Source: Amycolatopsis umgeniensis (GTDB lineage: Bacteria; Actinomycetota; Actinomycetes; Mycobacteriales; Pseudonocardiaceae). Taken from it: DNA of 64,000 nucleotides. Numbering within the stretch: position 1 is the first letter of the stretch; the number at the start of each line of letters is the position of its first letter. The notes beneath the pieces are model-generated. The model was not told where the DNA came from. It saw nothing but the letters and a program-made list of their open reading frames with translations, and did no database searches. Location: contig NZ_JACHMX010000001.1 of NCBI RefSeq assembly GCF_014205155.1, positions 4,588,001 to 4,652,000 of the forward strand. The letters are read 5' to 3'. The translations under genes and the position numbers were made by a program. Shown here in pieces: positions 49,450 through 57,451 of the stretch.

Positions 49450-50182
49450 GCGAGCGCCGCGTCGCTTCCTCGGTCTCCACGACGCCGCGCCGGATCCCTT
49501 CCAACTGTTCGCTCAGCTCGCCGATCGTGGTGGTGTCGACCAGCGCGTCGCCGGTGGCGGCCGACAACTCGGCCGCCCTGGCGACCAGCCCGTCGAGGCC
49601 GAGCGCACCGGATCGCAGCTGTGCCAGCAGTTTCCGCTGCGCGCTCGAAAGCCGCGCGTGCACGTCCTCCTGTGCCTGCAAGGCCTCGATCGACTGCAGC
49701 AGGTCGCCGCGGATGTCGTCGTCGGCGGTCTTCAGATCTTTCCGCAGCCGGGCCTTCTCCGCGGACACCGCGCCCAGATCGACCCGCGCCAGTGCCTTTC
49801 CGGTGGCGGAGGCACGGCCTGCCAGCCGACGGAGGGTGTCGACGGTTTCCCGCACGACCGGTTCCATGTCGGCCACCCGCTCGGCGAGCGGGCCGGTGTC
49901 GAGCGAGCCGGAAATCGACTCGAATCCGTCGGCCGCGGCCTCCGCGCGCCGCAGCCAATCCGCTTCGGGCGAACCCGGCTCGACGTCGGGAAGCGCCCGC
50001 TCCTCGGGCTCGGGCGCGGGTTTCGCCCGGGTGGCGGCGGCGACCCCGGCGCGGGCGGCGAGCACGGTCACGCCGACACCGATCGCGGCGACCACTGGCA
50101 GCTGCACCGCCCAGGCCGCCCCCGCCGACGTCGCCGCGAGGAGCAGTCCCCACGGTTCGGCTAGCTCACGGACGAAGCGCAT
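49442..50182 (-). CDS. Membrane-anchored coiled-coil protein
   Basis: A 246-residue protein from ATG 50182. One or two N-terminal helices (GLLLAATSAGAAWAVQLPVV, AIGVGVTVLAARAGVAAAT) anchor a long helical region (about 75-240) with heptad-like Leu/Ala patterns, for example RLAGRASATGKALARVDLGA and LLQSIEALQAQEDVHARLSS. It lies 11 bp after the stop of the VWA gene, in the same operon. The pair resembles tellurite-type VWA/XpaC-TelA gene neighbourhoods, and the coiled coil could be the partner of the VWA protein; this is inference. Confidence 0.7.
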   Translation of the reverse strand: MRFVRELAEPWGLLLAATSAGAAWAVQLPVVAAIGVGVTVLAARAGVAAATRAKPAPEPEERALPDVEPGSPEADWLRRAEAAADGFESISGSLDTGPLAERVADMEPVVRETVDTLRRLAGRASATGKALARVDLGAVSAEKARLRKDLKTADDDIRGDLLQSIEALQAQEDVHARLSSAQRKLLAQLRSGALGLDGLVARAAELSAATGDALVDTTTIGELSEQLEGIRRGVVETEEATRRSLS

Positions 50183-50193
50183 ATCCGAGGATC

Positions 50194-52011
50194 TCAGAAA
50201 TTCGAGATCACGGCGGTGAAGACCTGGTCGATCGAGTCCGGTTTGGACGAGTCGTACCCCACGCCCTGTGTGGTCTCGGCGATCTCCTTGAGCACGTTCA
50301 GGTCCGCGTCGGAGCCGTAGGCGATGGTGAACATCCGCACCGCCTCGCCGCCGCCCTCGGTCCGCAGCTGTCCGACGAGGTTGGGCAGGTCGATCCCGCC
50401 CGGATCCTCGTTCCGGCCGTCGGTGAGCACGACGACGGCGTTGATCGCGTTCGGATCCAGCCGCTGCTTCATGAACTCGTAGGCCGCGAGCGACGAGTCG
50501 TAGAGCCCGGTTCCGTTCTGCGGCGTCAGCCCGTTCAGCCGCGACGCCAGCTCCTGCCTGCCCGGCTCACCGCCGATCGGCGACACCGGCCGGAGTTCCC
50601 GGAAGTCCTTGTCGCCGTCGAGTTTCGTCGAGAACATCCACAGCCCGACCTGGTCCGCGTCGCTGAACTGCGGCAACGACGCCACGGCCGCCTGTTTCGC
50701 GAGATCCATCTTGTTCTTCCCGGTCCCGCTGACACCGTCGCCCATCGAACCGGAGACGTCGACGACCAGCAGCACGTTCGCCTTCTTCCGCAGGTCCTTC
50801 CACGACTTGAGCACCTCGGTCAGCACCGGCGGGCTCGGCGGGCGGATCAGGTTGAGCTTCGCGTCGGGCTGGGCGCCGTTCTCCGACGTGGTCTGCGAAC
50901 CGGGCTTCCCGTCGAACGTGCGGAAGCCGATGTCGCTGAACTTCTGCTGCGCCTCGGCACCCCGCAGATGCGTGAGGAAGTCCGCCGCGACCTGCTTGTG
51001 GATGTCGTCGGTCCAGTTCAGCACGGTGAACGGGTGATCGGAGTTGAGCGTGCCGTCGCTCGGGTAGATCCCGACGAGCGGCACCTTCGGCGGCGCGTGC
51101 TGGCCGCGTTTCGCCGGGTCGTTGGTCGGATTGCCCTGGTTGTAGCCGACGAGCGAGTTCTCCTCGACCGTCACCGCCGAGATGTACGACAACGCGGCAC
51201 CGCGGTCGTCGGCCTTCTGCAGGTTCGTCAGGAACGTCAGGGTGTTGTCGCCGTAGTGGACGATGGCCTGCTCGACGTTCTGCACGAACGTCCGCGCCTC
51301 CGGTTTCGCGAGCGCGTTCGCGGTGAGGTCCGAAGACGTGCCCGTCGCCGCGTAGTAGGCGCCGATCGTGGCGTTGAGGCCCGACGTCGAGATGTTCGGA
51401 TTCGTCTTGCCGAGCCGGAACTTCCCCCATTCCGGATGGCCGTACTTCGCCCAGCCCTGCGGATCCGTGGCGAGCGCGGCGAGGTCCTTCCAGCCGATGC
51501 CCTTGCCGGGCCAGCCGAGCGCTTCGGCCATCGGCTTCGGCATGGCGAGGACCAGCGGCGCGTTCGCGACCGATTCCGGGTCGCCCTCGGGCACCAGCGC
51601 GGGGTGATCGGTGCCCGTGAGGTTCTGGCGCAGCAGGTTCACCCAGCCGGACGCGGCGGGCGTCCAGACGTCCGGCCGCGGCCCGTCCACCGCCTCGTTC
51701 CAGCCGCGCGCGAGCGCCTGCATCGCGGTACCGGAGGACTTCGACTGCACCATCACGTCGACACAGCGCCCGGCGACCGTACGGCCGCTGTAGCCCTTGG
51801 CGATCTCGGTGACCACGCCCGCCTTCTCCGGCGACGAGGACACCTGCAACTTGACCGCGTCACCTGTCGTGCACTTCGCTTCCACGGCCTCTTCGCCGGA
51901 GTCGCTCGTGATCGCGCGCAGCCCGATGATCAACCCGATGGCGACCACCGCCGCGGCCGCGAACGCCAGGACCTTGCGGCCGCCACGGGACTGCCGGGGA
52001 TTCACGACCAT
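50194..52011 (-). CDS. Secreted substrate-binding protein fused to VWA domain
   Basis: A 605-residue protein from ATG 52011 (GGAGGTC upstream). An N-terminal anchor (KVLAFAAAAVVAIGLIIGLR) leads to an extracytoplasmic solute-binding-like region (about 55-395; GYSGRTVAGRCVDVMVQSKS, PDVWTPAASGWVNLLRQ). A VWA domain follows (about 405-600) with the metal site D-V-S-G-S-M-G and TDGRNEDPGGIDL. The binding part lacks an adjacent ABC transporter. It may detect a ligand and present a metal-dependent adhesion surface. Confidence 0.82.
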   Translation of the reverse strand: MVVNPRQSRGGRKVLAFAAAAVVAIGLIIGLRAITSDSGEEAVEAKCTTGDAVKLQVSSSPEKAGVVTEIAKGYSGRTVAGRCVDVMVQSKSSGTAMQALARGWNEAVDGPRPDVWTPAASGWVNLLRQNLTGTDHPALVPEGDPESVANAPLVLAMPKPMAEALGWPGKGIGWKDLAALATDPQGWAKYGHPEWGKFRLGKTNPNISTSGLNATIGAYYAATGTSSDLTANALAKPEARTFVQNVEQAIVHYGDNTLTFLTNLQKADDRGAALSYISAVTVEENSLVGYNQGNPTNDPAKRGQHAPPKVPLVGIYPSDGTLNSDHPFTVLNWTDDIHKQVAADFLTHLRGAEAQQKFSDIGFRTFDGKPGSQTTSENGAQPDAKLNLIRPPSPPVLTEVLKSWKDLRKKANVLLVVDVSGSMGDGVSGTGKNKMDLAKQAAVASLPQFSDADQVGLWMFSTKLDGDKDFRELRPVSPIGGEPGRQELASRLNGLTPQNGTGLYDSSLAAYEFMKQRLDPNAINAVVVLTDGRNEDPGGIDLPNLVGQLRTEGGGEAVRMFTIAYGSDADLNVLKEIAETTQGVGYDSSKPDSIDQVFTAVISNF

Positions 52012-52084
52012 GAAGACCTCCAGCGGTGGGAACACCGATTATCCGGAGGTTTCGCCTTGGCAGGTCTGGTGTTGCCGAACCGTT

Positions 52085-52118
52085 GCGGCCGTGGCGGTAC
52101 TTATCCCGCCACGGCCGC
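52085..52118 (-). terminator. Terminator after hmgA
   Basis: GCGGCCGTGGCGG (52085-52097) and CCGCCACGGCCGC (52106-52118) form a perfect 13-bp stem with an 8-nt loop. It starts 13 bp after the hmgA stop on the minus strand and isolates the gene from the VWA gene. Confidence 0.88.
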
Positions 52119-52130
52119 GAGGGGTGGGAA

Positions 52131-53303
52131 TCAGGCGCCGGGCCCCCGGCCCGACCAGGTCCACGCGTAACGGTCGTCTTCCGACGCGTCGGCCGCCTCG
52201 CCGAGATCCAGCGGCGCGAAGGTGTCCACCATGACCGCGGTCTCGTCGAAGAACTGCGCGCCGATCGACGCCTCCGCCGCCCCGGGCTGCGGCCCGTGCG
52301 TGAAGCCGGACGGGTGCAGCGAGAGCGAGCCGACCTCGATCCCGGAGCCCTTGCGCGCCTCGTAGTTCCCTCGGACGTAGAACATCAGCTCGTCGGAGTC
52401 GACGTTCGCGTGGTTGTACGGCACCGGGATCGACTCGGGGTGGTAGTCGACCTTGCGCGGGCAGAACGAGCAGACCACGAAGTTCGGGCCCTCGAACGTC
52501 TGGTGCACGGGCGGCGGCTGGTGCACGCGGCCGGTGATCGGCTCGAAGTCGTCGATGTTGAACACCCACGGGTACAGGCAGCCGTCCCAGCCGACGACGT
52601 CGAACGGGTGGGTCGCGTAGGTGTAGCGCGTCAGGCCGGCGCGGTGCCGCACGAGGACCTCGACGTCGGTGCCGTCGGCGACCAGCGGCTCGGACGGGCC
52701 GCGGATGTCGCGTTCGCAGTACGGCGAGTGCTCCAGGAACTGGCCCTTCGCCGACAGGTACCGCTTCGGCGGACCGATGTGGCCGCGCGCCTCGAGGGTC
52801 AGCAGCTTGACTCCGTCGTCGTGCGGGAGCACGCGATAGGTGCACGAGGTCGGGATGACCAGGTAGTCGCCGTCGCCGATCTCCAGGGAGCCGTAGATCG
52901 TCTCGACGGTCGCGCTGCCGCCCTGGACGTAGAAGAGCTCGTCGCCCGCCGCGTTGCGGTACAGCGGCGAAGGCCGCGTCGCGTGGACGAAACCGATGGT
53001 GACGTCGGCGTTGCCGAACAGCCGCCGCCGGTCGGTGACCGCGTCGGCGTCGCCGAACTTGAGGTCCTGGGTCTTGAAGGCGCGAGGCTTGAGCGGGTGG
53101 TTCGGGGTGATCGGGCCGCGTTCGTCCTCGACCGCGACGGCGTCGACGATCGCGGTGGGCAGCCCGCGGTGATAGAGCAACGCGGAGTCCGCCGAGAAGC
53201 CCTCGACACCCATCAGTTCCTCGGCGTACAGGCCACCGTCGGGCTTGCGGAACGCCGTGTGGCGCTTGTGCGGGATCTCGCCTACCTGCCGGTAGTAAGG
53301 CAT
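52131..53303 (-). CDS. hmgA: Homogentisate 1,2-dioxygenase
   Basis: A 390-residue enzyme of the cupin fold. It opens homogentisate to maleylacetoacetate in tyrosine degradation using Fe(II). FSADSALLYHRGLPTAI and GDELFYVQGGSATVETIYG belong to the first barrel; the C-terminal barrel carries the iron ligands around SFCPRKVDYHPESIPVPYNH (His) and VDSDELMFYVRGNYEARKG (Glu), with LHPSGFTHGPQPGA (His). ATG 53303 has GGGGAG upstream. No fumarylacetoacetate hydrolase is adjacent. Confidence 0.94.
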   Translation of the reverse strand: MPYYRQVGEIPHKRHTAFRKPDGGLYAEELMGVEGFSADSALLYHRGLPTAIVDAVAVEDERGPITPNHPLKPRAFKTQDLKFGDADAVTDRRRLFGNADVTIGFVHATRPSPLYRNAAGDELFYVQGGSATVETIYGSLEIGDGDYLVIPTSCTYRVLPHDDGVKLLTLEARGHIGPPKRYLSAKGQFLEHSPYCERDIRGPSEPLVADGTDVEVLVRHRAGLTRYTYATHPFDVVGWDGCLYPWVFNIDDFEPITGRVHQPPPVHQTFEGPNFVVCSFCPRKVDYHPESIPVPYNHANVDSDELMFYVRGNYEARKGSGIEVGSLSLHPSGFTHGPQPGAAEASIGAQFFDETAVMVDTFAPLDLGEAADASEDDRYAWTWSGRGPGA

Positions 53304-53325
53304 CGGAATCTCCCCGGAACGTGTC

Positions 53326-53338
53326 CGTTGTGCGAACG
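53326..53338. promoter_or_regulatory. Dyad between hmgA and the divergent gene
   Basis: CGTTGTGCGAACG has CGTT and AACG arms and lies in the 64-bp divergent promoter region. It is a plausible site for the IclR-family regulator encoded in the same unit, since that family often controls aromatic catabolism. Confidence 0.4.
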
Positions 53339-53367
53339 ATTTTGTCCTGATGTCGTACGCTACTAGC

Positions 53368-54243
53368 GTGTCAGTCGTGTCAAGCGCTGTGGAACTCACG
53401 CCACCCGGCCCCCGAGGAATCCCTCCCCTGTTCGCGCGGCTCGTCGACGACTCGGCGTTGTTCCCGCCCGGTGAGGCGTCCATGCCCGAAGCGCTGCGTG
53501 CGCACTTCGCGTCGAGGTCCGGTGAGCACTCCGGCGTCCTCGGTGTGTTCCTGTGCCAGGCGTCGAGGCTGCCCGAGCTCATCACCGAACTCATCAAGAT
53601 CAAACCCAAGGAACCGCTGCCGCTGTCGCTGATCATCGACACCGGCCTCGGCGGCGTTCCGAAGGCGATCTCGATCGTCGAATCGCGCAGCGAGATCCTC
53701 GCGCTGCGGATGGTGGAGATGCCGGCGCCGTCGGACGTCGACGAGGTCTGGCTGGAGCGCGTCTCCGAGTTCGTGCCCGAGGACGTCATCCGCGTGGTCG
53801 AGCCGCGGCGCGGCGTCGGCTGGCTGGACGGCGTGCGGAAGGTGATCGAGCACGGCAGCTGGCCGAAGATCCGCTGCGGCGGCAAGGCGGGCGAGAACTT
53901 CCCCAGCGTCGACGAGGTCGCCGACTTCCTCGCGGTGGTCAGCGGCGCGACAGGGGCCTCGTTCAAGGCGACGAACAGCCTGCACCGCGCCGTCCGCCAC
54001 ACGGACGAGACGAGCGGCTTCACCCACCACGGTTTCCTGAACCTCATCGTCGCTTCGGCACGGTGCCTCTCGGGCGGCGACGTACGCGCCGCGCTGGAGT
54101 CGACCGACAGCGCCGCGCTGGCCGACGAGGCCAAGGGGATGTCGGAGCCGGCCGCGAAGGCCGTTCGCGGACTTTTCGCCTCGTACGCGGCGGCCTCGTT
54201 CGACGAGCCGGTCGCCGACCTCGGGGAACTCGGGTTGCTGTGA
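53368..54243 (+). CDS. Conserved protein of the hmgA/IclR locus, function unknown
   Basis: About 291 residues. GTG 53368 is chosen because ATG 53350 lies in the divergent promoter; GTG 53377 is also possible. The sequence starts with PPLFARLVDDSALFPPGEAS and shows a TIM-barrel-like run of short hydrophobic strands (LPLSLIIDTGLGG, WPKIRCGGKAGENFPSVDEV, HHGFLNLIVASARCLSGGD). The conserved KIRCGG and GxSFKATNSLHRAVRHT segments look like an active site. It may act on a homogentisate-pathway intermediate. Coupling to the IclR gene (GTGA) supports shared regulation. Confidence 0.7.
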   Translation: MSVVSSAVELTPPGPRGIPPLFARLVDDSALFPPGEASMPEALRAHFASRSGEHSGVLGVFLCQASRLPELITELIKIKPKEPLPLSLIIDTGLGGVPKAISIVESRSEILALRMVEMPAPSDVDEVWLERVSEFVPEDVIRVVEPRRGVGWLDGVRKVIEHGSWPKIRCGGKAGENFPSVDEVADFLAVVSGATGASFKATNSLHRAVRHTDETSGFTHHGFLNLIVASARCLSGGDVRAALESTDSAALADEAKGMSEPAAKAVRGLFASYAAASFDEPVADLGELGLL

Positions 54244-54878
54244 CTCGCGAAGGGTCGCTGACCCTGGACAGAGGGCTCGCGCTGCTGCAAGCGGTAGCGG
54301 ACGCCGGTGGCGAGGCGGCGACGATCTCCGAGCTCGCCGTCGCCATCGGCGCGAGCCGGGCCGCCGTCTACCGGCTGCTCGTCCCGCTGTCCGAACGCGG
54401 CCTGGTGTGGCGCGACGGCAACAAGGTGCGGCTGGGTGTCGGCCTGCTCCGGCTCGCCGGGCAGGTCCTCCCGCAGCTGCGGGAGGCGGCCAGGCCGGTC
54501 CTGCGCGAGCTGGCGGAGAAGGTCGGCGCGACGGCGCATCTGTCGGTCGCGCAGGGGGATCAGGCACAGGCCGTCGCGGTTGTCGAGCCGACGTGGACGA
54601 GCTTCCACGTCGCCTACCGCGTCGGCACGCGTCATCCGCTGTCCGCCGGCGCGGCGGGCAAGGCGATGACGCTGCGCCCCGGTGGCGAAGGCTGGGTGAC
54701 GTCGTCCGGTGAACTGGAGGCCGGCGCGTCCGGGGTGGCCGCGCCCGTGCGCGGGGTGCCGGGTTTGAAGGCCAGCCTCGGCGTCGTGTCGCTCGAGCCG
54801 CTGGACGCCTCCGTGGTGGGGCCCGCGGTCGTGGGGGCCGCTCAGCGCCTCGCCGAGGTGCTGAAGCAGCCCGAGTAG
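54240..54878 (+). CDS. IclR-family transcriptional regulator
   Basis: A 212-residue regulator from GTG 54240, overlapping the previous gene. The HTH reads ISELAVAIGASRAAVYRLLV followed by the wing RGLVWRDGNKVRLG. The ligand-binding domain (about 75-210) has LREAARPVLRELAEKVGATA and HPLSAGAAGKAM, shorter than the usual 250 residues. It probably controls the divergent hmgA gene in response to an aromatic ligand. Confidence 0.87.
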   Translation: MTREGSLTLDRGLALLQAVADAGGEAATISELAVAIGASRAAVYRLLVPLSERGLVWRDGNKVRLGVGLLRLAGQVLPQLREAARPVLRELAEKVGATAHLSVAQGDQAQAVAVVEPTWTSFHVAYRVGTRHPLSAGAAGKAMTLRPGGEGWVTSSGELEAGASGVAAPVRGVPGLKASLGVVSLEPLDASVVGPAVVGAAQRLAEVLKQPE

Positions 54879-54882
54879 CTCG

Positions 54883-55554
54883 TCAGCGGTGGCTGAGCAG
54901 CGGGCGCACCATGGTCGCCAGCAGCGTGAGGTCGACAGCGAACAGCAGCCGCTCGAACAAGCCGAGCGTGACCTCCTGATGCGACGGCCCGGTGAGCATC
55001 GTCCAGACGAATCCGCCGAGCACGATCACCACGGCGGCGAAGCTGGCCACCGAAAGCCGCCGGATCGTCGTGCGGCGCGGCTCCCACGGGCAGCGCGCCC
55101 GGCCGGGGCGGGTCAGCACCCAGGCGGCGGCGGGGAGCGCGAGGAAGGCCGTCAGCGCGGCGTAGTTGTGAATCTGACCGGCCAGTGAACGGGCCTGGCC
55201 CTCGGGGTCGACGGGGACGAGCGCGAGGACGAACAGGCCGGCGCACCACACGCCGAGCAGGACCAGGACGGACTCGTAGCCGCTGCGGTGCGCCTTCGCG
55301 ATACCGCCGAGCAGGGCGAGCGAACCGAACCCCAGCGCCAGGCACATCGCGCCGAACAGCGGCGCCGCCGTCGAACCGGGTGAGAGGTAGCCGTAGACGT
55401 ACTCCGACAGCGTCTGCCAGATCGGGCTGACCTGACTGGACAGCCGCAGGTGAAGATCGATCGAGATGGCCACGGCGACGGCCATGCCGAAGATCGCGAG
55501 CCTGCCGTGCACGGGGGAGACGGCACGGGCCGCGATGATCTTCGGCGAGGTCAC
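54883..55554 (-). CDS. DUF998-family membrane protein
   Basis: A 223-residue protein from GTG 55554 with six hydrophobic helices (for example RLAIFGMAVAVAISIDLHLR and GFVWTMLTGPS). WQTLSEYVYG, with two conserved acidic/aromatic residues after helix 1, and FVLALVPVDPEG after helix 4 match DUF998. The role is unknown. It is convergent with the IclR gene and tail-to-head with the GDT1-like gene. Confidence 0.75.
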   Translation of the reverse strand: MTSPKIIAARAVSPVHGRLAIFGMAVAVAISIDLHLRLSSQVSPIWQTLSEYVYGYLSPGSTAAPLFGAMCLALGFGSLALLGGIAKAHRSGYESVLVLLGVWCAGLFVLALVPVDPEGQARSLAGQIHNYAALTAFLALPAAAWVLTRPGRARCPWEPRRTTIRRLSVASFAAVVIVLGGFVWTMLTGPSHQEVTLGLFERLLFAVDLTLLATMVRPLLSHR

Positions 55555-55642
55555 GACCGGTTTCTCCAGGCACGTCGGGGCGGGTGTTCACCTTTTCGTT
55601 TCCGAAAGGTTACCCGGCGAACCTGTGAAAAAGCCGTGGGCC

Positions 55643-56242
55643 TCAGAAGGCCAGCTGGGCCAGCGCGAACAGCGAGAACCCGGCGAAGACGAAGCCCGCC
55701 ACACGCTGGATGAGCTTGGGACGGATGCGGCTCCGGACCTTCGCGCCGATGAAGACGGCGAGCCCGGCGACGGCGACCAGCGCGACGAAGGAGCCGAGCG
55801 CGACAGCGAACGGGTTGCCGAAGCGGGCCGTGAGGCTGGCTGTCGCGAGCTGGGAGGCGTCGCCCCACTCGGCCGCGAACAGCACGCCGAACGACGTCAG
55901 CGCGGAGCGGAAGAAGGTCGCGGGGCTCGGCCCGGAACGTGACGCGTCCTCGCCGCCGTCCTTGCCGGGCTTGAACCCTTCGCGAAGGAGCATGTACGCA
56001 CCGATACCGAACATCGCGGCGACGATCGCGGTCACCAGCGTCTCCGGCAGCAAAGTGAGCACACTGCCGAATGTGGCGGCGATCGCACATTGCACGGCGA
56101 ATGCGGCGGTGACACCGGCGAATACCGGCCACGCGCGAAAACGAGTGGTGAGAACCAAGGTGGCGACGAGTGTCTTGTCCGGCAGCTCCACGGCCAGTAC
56201 CAGGCCGAACGCGCTGATCAGCGCCAGCATCGAGCTAGACAT
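55643..56242 (-). CDS. GDT1/TMEM165-family membrane protein
   Basis: A 199-residue protein from ATG 56242 with six helices in two repeats. AVELPDKTLVATLVL is the first E-x-x-D-[KR]-T motif and FAAEWGDASQLATASL the second, both needed for divalent cation transport in this family. Homologues move Mn2+ or Ca2+, so it could be a manganese exporter. A CCCCTTT/AAAGGGG hairpin (56254-56279) stands in the leader, but I saw no match to the yybP-ykoY manganese riboswitch. Confidence 0.85.
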   Translation of the reverse strand: MSSSMLALISAFGLVLAVELPDKTLVATLVLTTRFRAWPVFAGVTAAFAVQCAIAATFGSVLTLLPETLVTAIVAAMFGIGAYMLLREGFKPGKDGGEDASRSGPSPATFFRSALTSFGVLFAAEWGDASQLATASLTARFGNPFAVALGSFVALVAVAGLAVFIGAKVRSRIRPKLIQRVAGFVFAGFSLFALAQLAF

Positions 56243-56371
56243 GATGATTTCCACCCCTTTCACTGCAACGATAAAGGGGAGGTTCGGGAAAGGGCAAGCT
56301 GATCGCTTTTCCGAATCGCGCGGCCTGCGCGGGCGAATTGTATTTCTTGGCGGGGCGGAAAGGAGATTTCG

Positions 56372-57370
56372 GTGAACCGAATTCTTTTTTCCGGCGCGCT
56401 GGTAGCGTCCGGCACCATGGACGAGAGAGCGCGGATCGACGACGTGTGCAGGCGGCTGAGGGACCACTACGTGTTCCCCGACGTCGCCGAGAAGCTGACG
56501 GTGTTCCTGCGGGCGAGGCTGAGCGACGGCGCGTACGCGGGGCTCGACGATCAGGCGTTCTCCGTGGCTGTCACCGAGGACCTGCAGTCGGTCAACGGGG
56601 ACAAGCACCTGCGGCTACGGCATCACATCGACCCGCTGCCCGAGGTGGACGGCCAGTCCTTCGATCCCGAGGAGTTCCGGCGCGAGGCGGAACTGAACTG
56701 TCACGGCATCGCGTCGGCGCGGCGGCTGGCGGGGAACGTCGGCTACCTGGAGACGAAGCTGTTCTACGGGCCGGACATCGCGGGCGAGGCACTGGCTGCG
56801 GCGATGACGCTGCTCGCGACCACCGACGCGCTGCTCATCGACGTCCGGGAGAACCGGGGCGGAAGTCCGGCAGCCGTCGCGCTGCTGATCAGCTACCTTG
56901 TCGACGAGCCCGTGCATTTCAACAGTATTTATCTGCGCGACGGCGACGTGACCAACCAGTTCTGGACGCTGCCGTACGTGCCGGGGCGGAAGTTCGGCGC
57001 GGACAAGCCGGTGTGGGTGCTGACGGGCCCGACGACGTTCTCGGGTGCCGAGGACCTGAGCTACTCGCTCCAACAACTCGATCGGGCGAAAACGGTCGGC
57101 GCGGTCACCGGTGGCGGGGCGAATCCGCGCCAGCAGTACAAAGTGGACACCCACCTGGACATCACCGTCCCGGGTGGACGGTCGGTGAACCCGGTCACGG
57201 GGACCAACTGGGAAGGCGTCGGCGTCCAGCCCGATGTCGCCGTCGCCGTCGAGGACGCTTTCGACACCGCGTACGCGTTTGCGCTGGACCACGTGCTGAC
57301 ACTGGGGGATTCGGGCGTGCGGCGGCCGATCGCCGACGAGGCGCGGCTCGCCCTCGCGGGCCTCGGCTGA
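56372..57370 (+). CDS. S41-family C-terminal processing-like peptidase
   Basis: A 332-residue protein. GTG 56372 has AAAGGAG 6 nt upstream; ATG 56417 is the alternative. An IRBP-like N-terminal helical part (VCRRLRDHYVFPDVAEKLTV) leads to the S41 core (about 125-320): DVRENRGGSPAAVALLISYL, LTGPTTFSGAEDLSYSLQQL with the nucleophilic Ser in FSGAED, and VTGGGANPRQQYK. No signal peptide or PDZ domain is seen, so it may be cytoplasmic. The substrate is unknown. Confidence 0.83.
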   Translation: MNRILFSGALVASGTMDERARIDDVCRRLRDHYVFPDVAEKLTVFLRARLSDGAYAGLDDQAFSVAVTEDLQSVNGDKHLRLRHHIDPLPEVDGQSFDPEEFRREAELNCHGIASARRLAGNVGYLETKLFYGPDIAGEALAAAMTLLATTDALLIDVRENRGGSPAAVALLISYLVDEPVHFNSIYLRDGDVTNQFWTLPYVPGRKFGADKPVWVLTGPTTFSGAEDLSYSLQQLDRAKTVGAVTGGGANPRQQYKVDTHLDITVPGGRSVNPVTGTNWEGVGVQPDVAVAVEDAFDTAYAFALDHVLTLGDSGVRRPIADEARLALAGLG

Positions 57371-57451
57371 GCCACGCGCGGGACCTACGTCCCGGCGAGA
57401 TCAGGACCACTTGAACTGGCGGGGCCCCTTCGCGTTGAGCAGGCTTGAGGC

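Noticed and set aside
56243..56371. Manganese riboswitch (yybP-ykoY) before the GDT1-like gene
   Set aside because: Only a simple CCCCTTT/AAAGGGG hairpin is present; the conserved riboswitch loops are missing.
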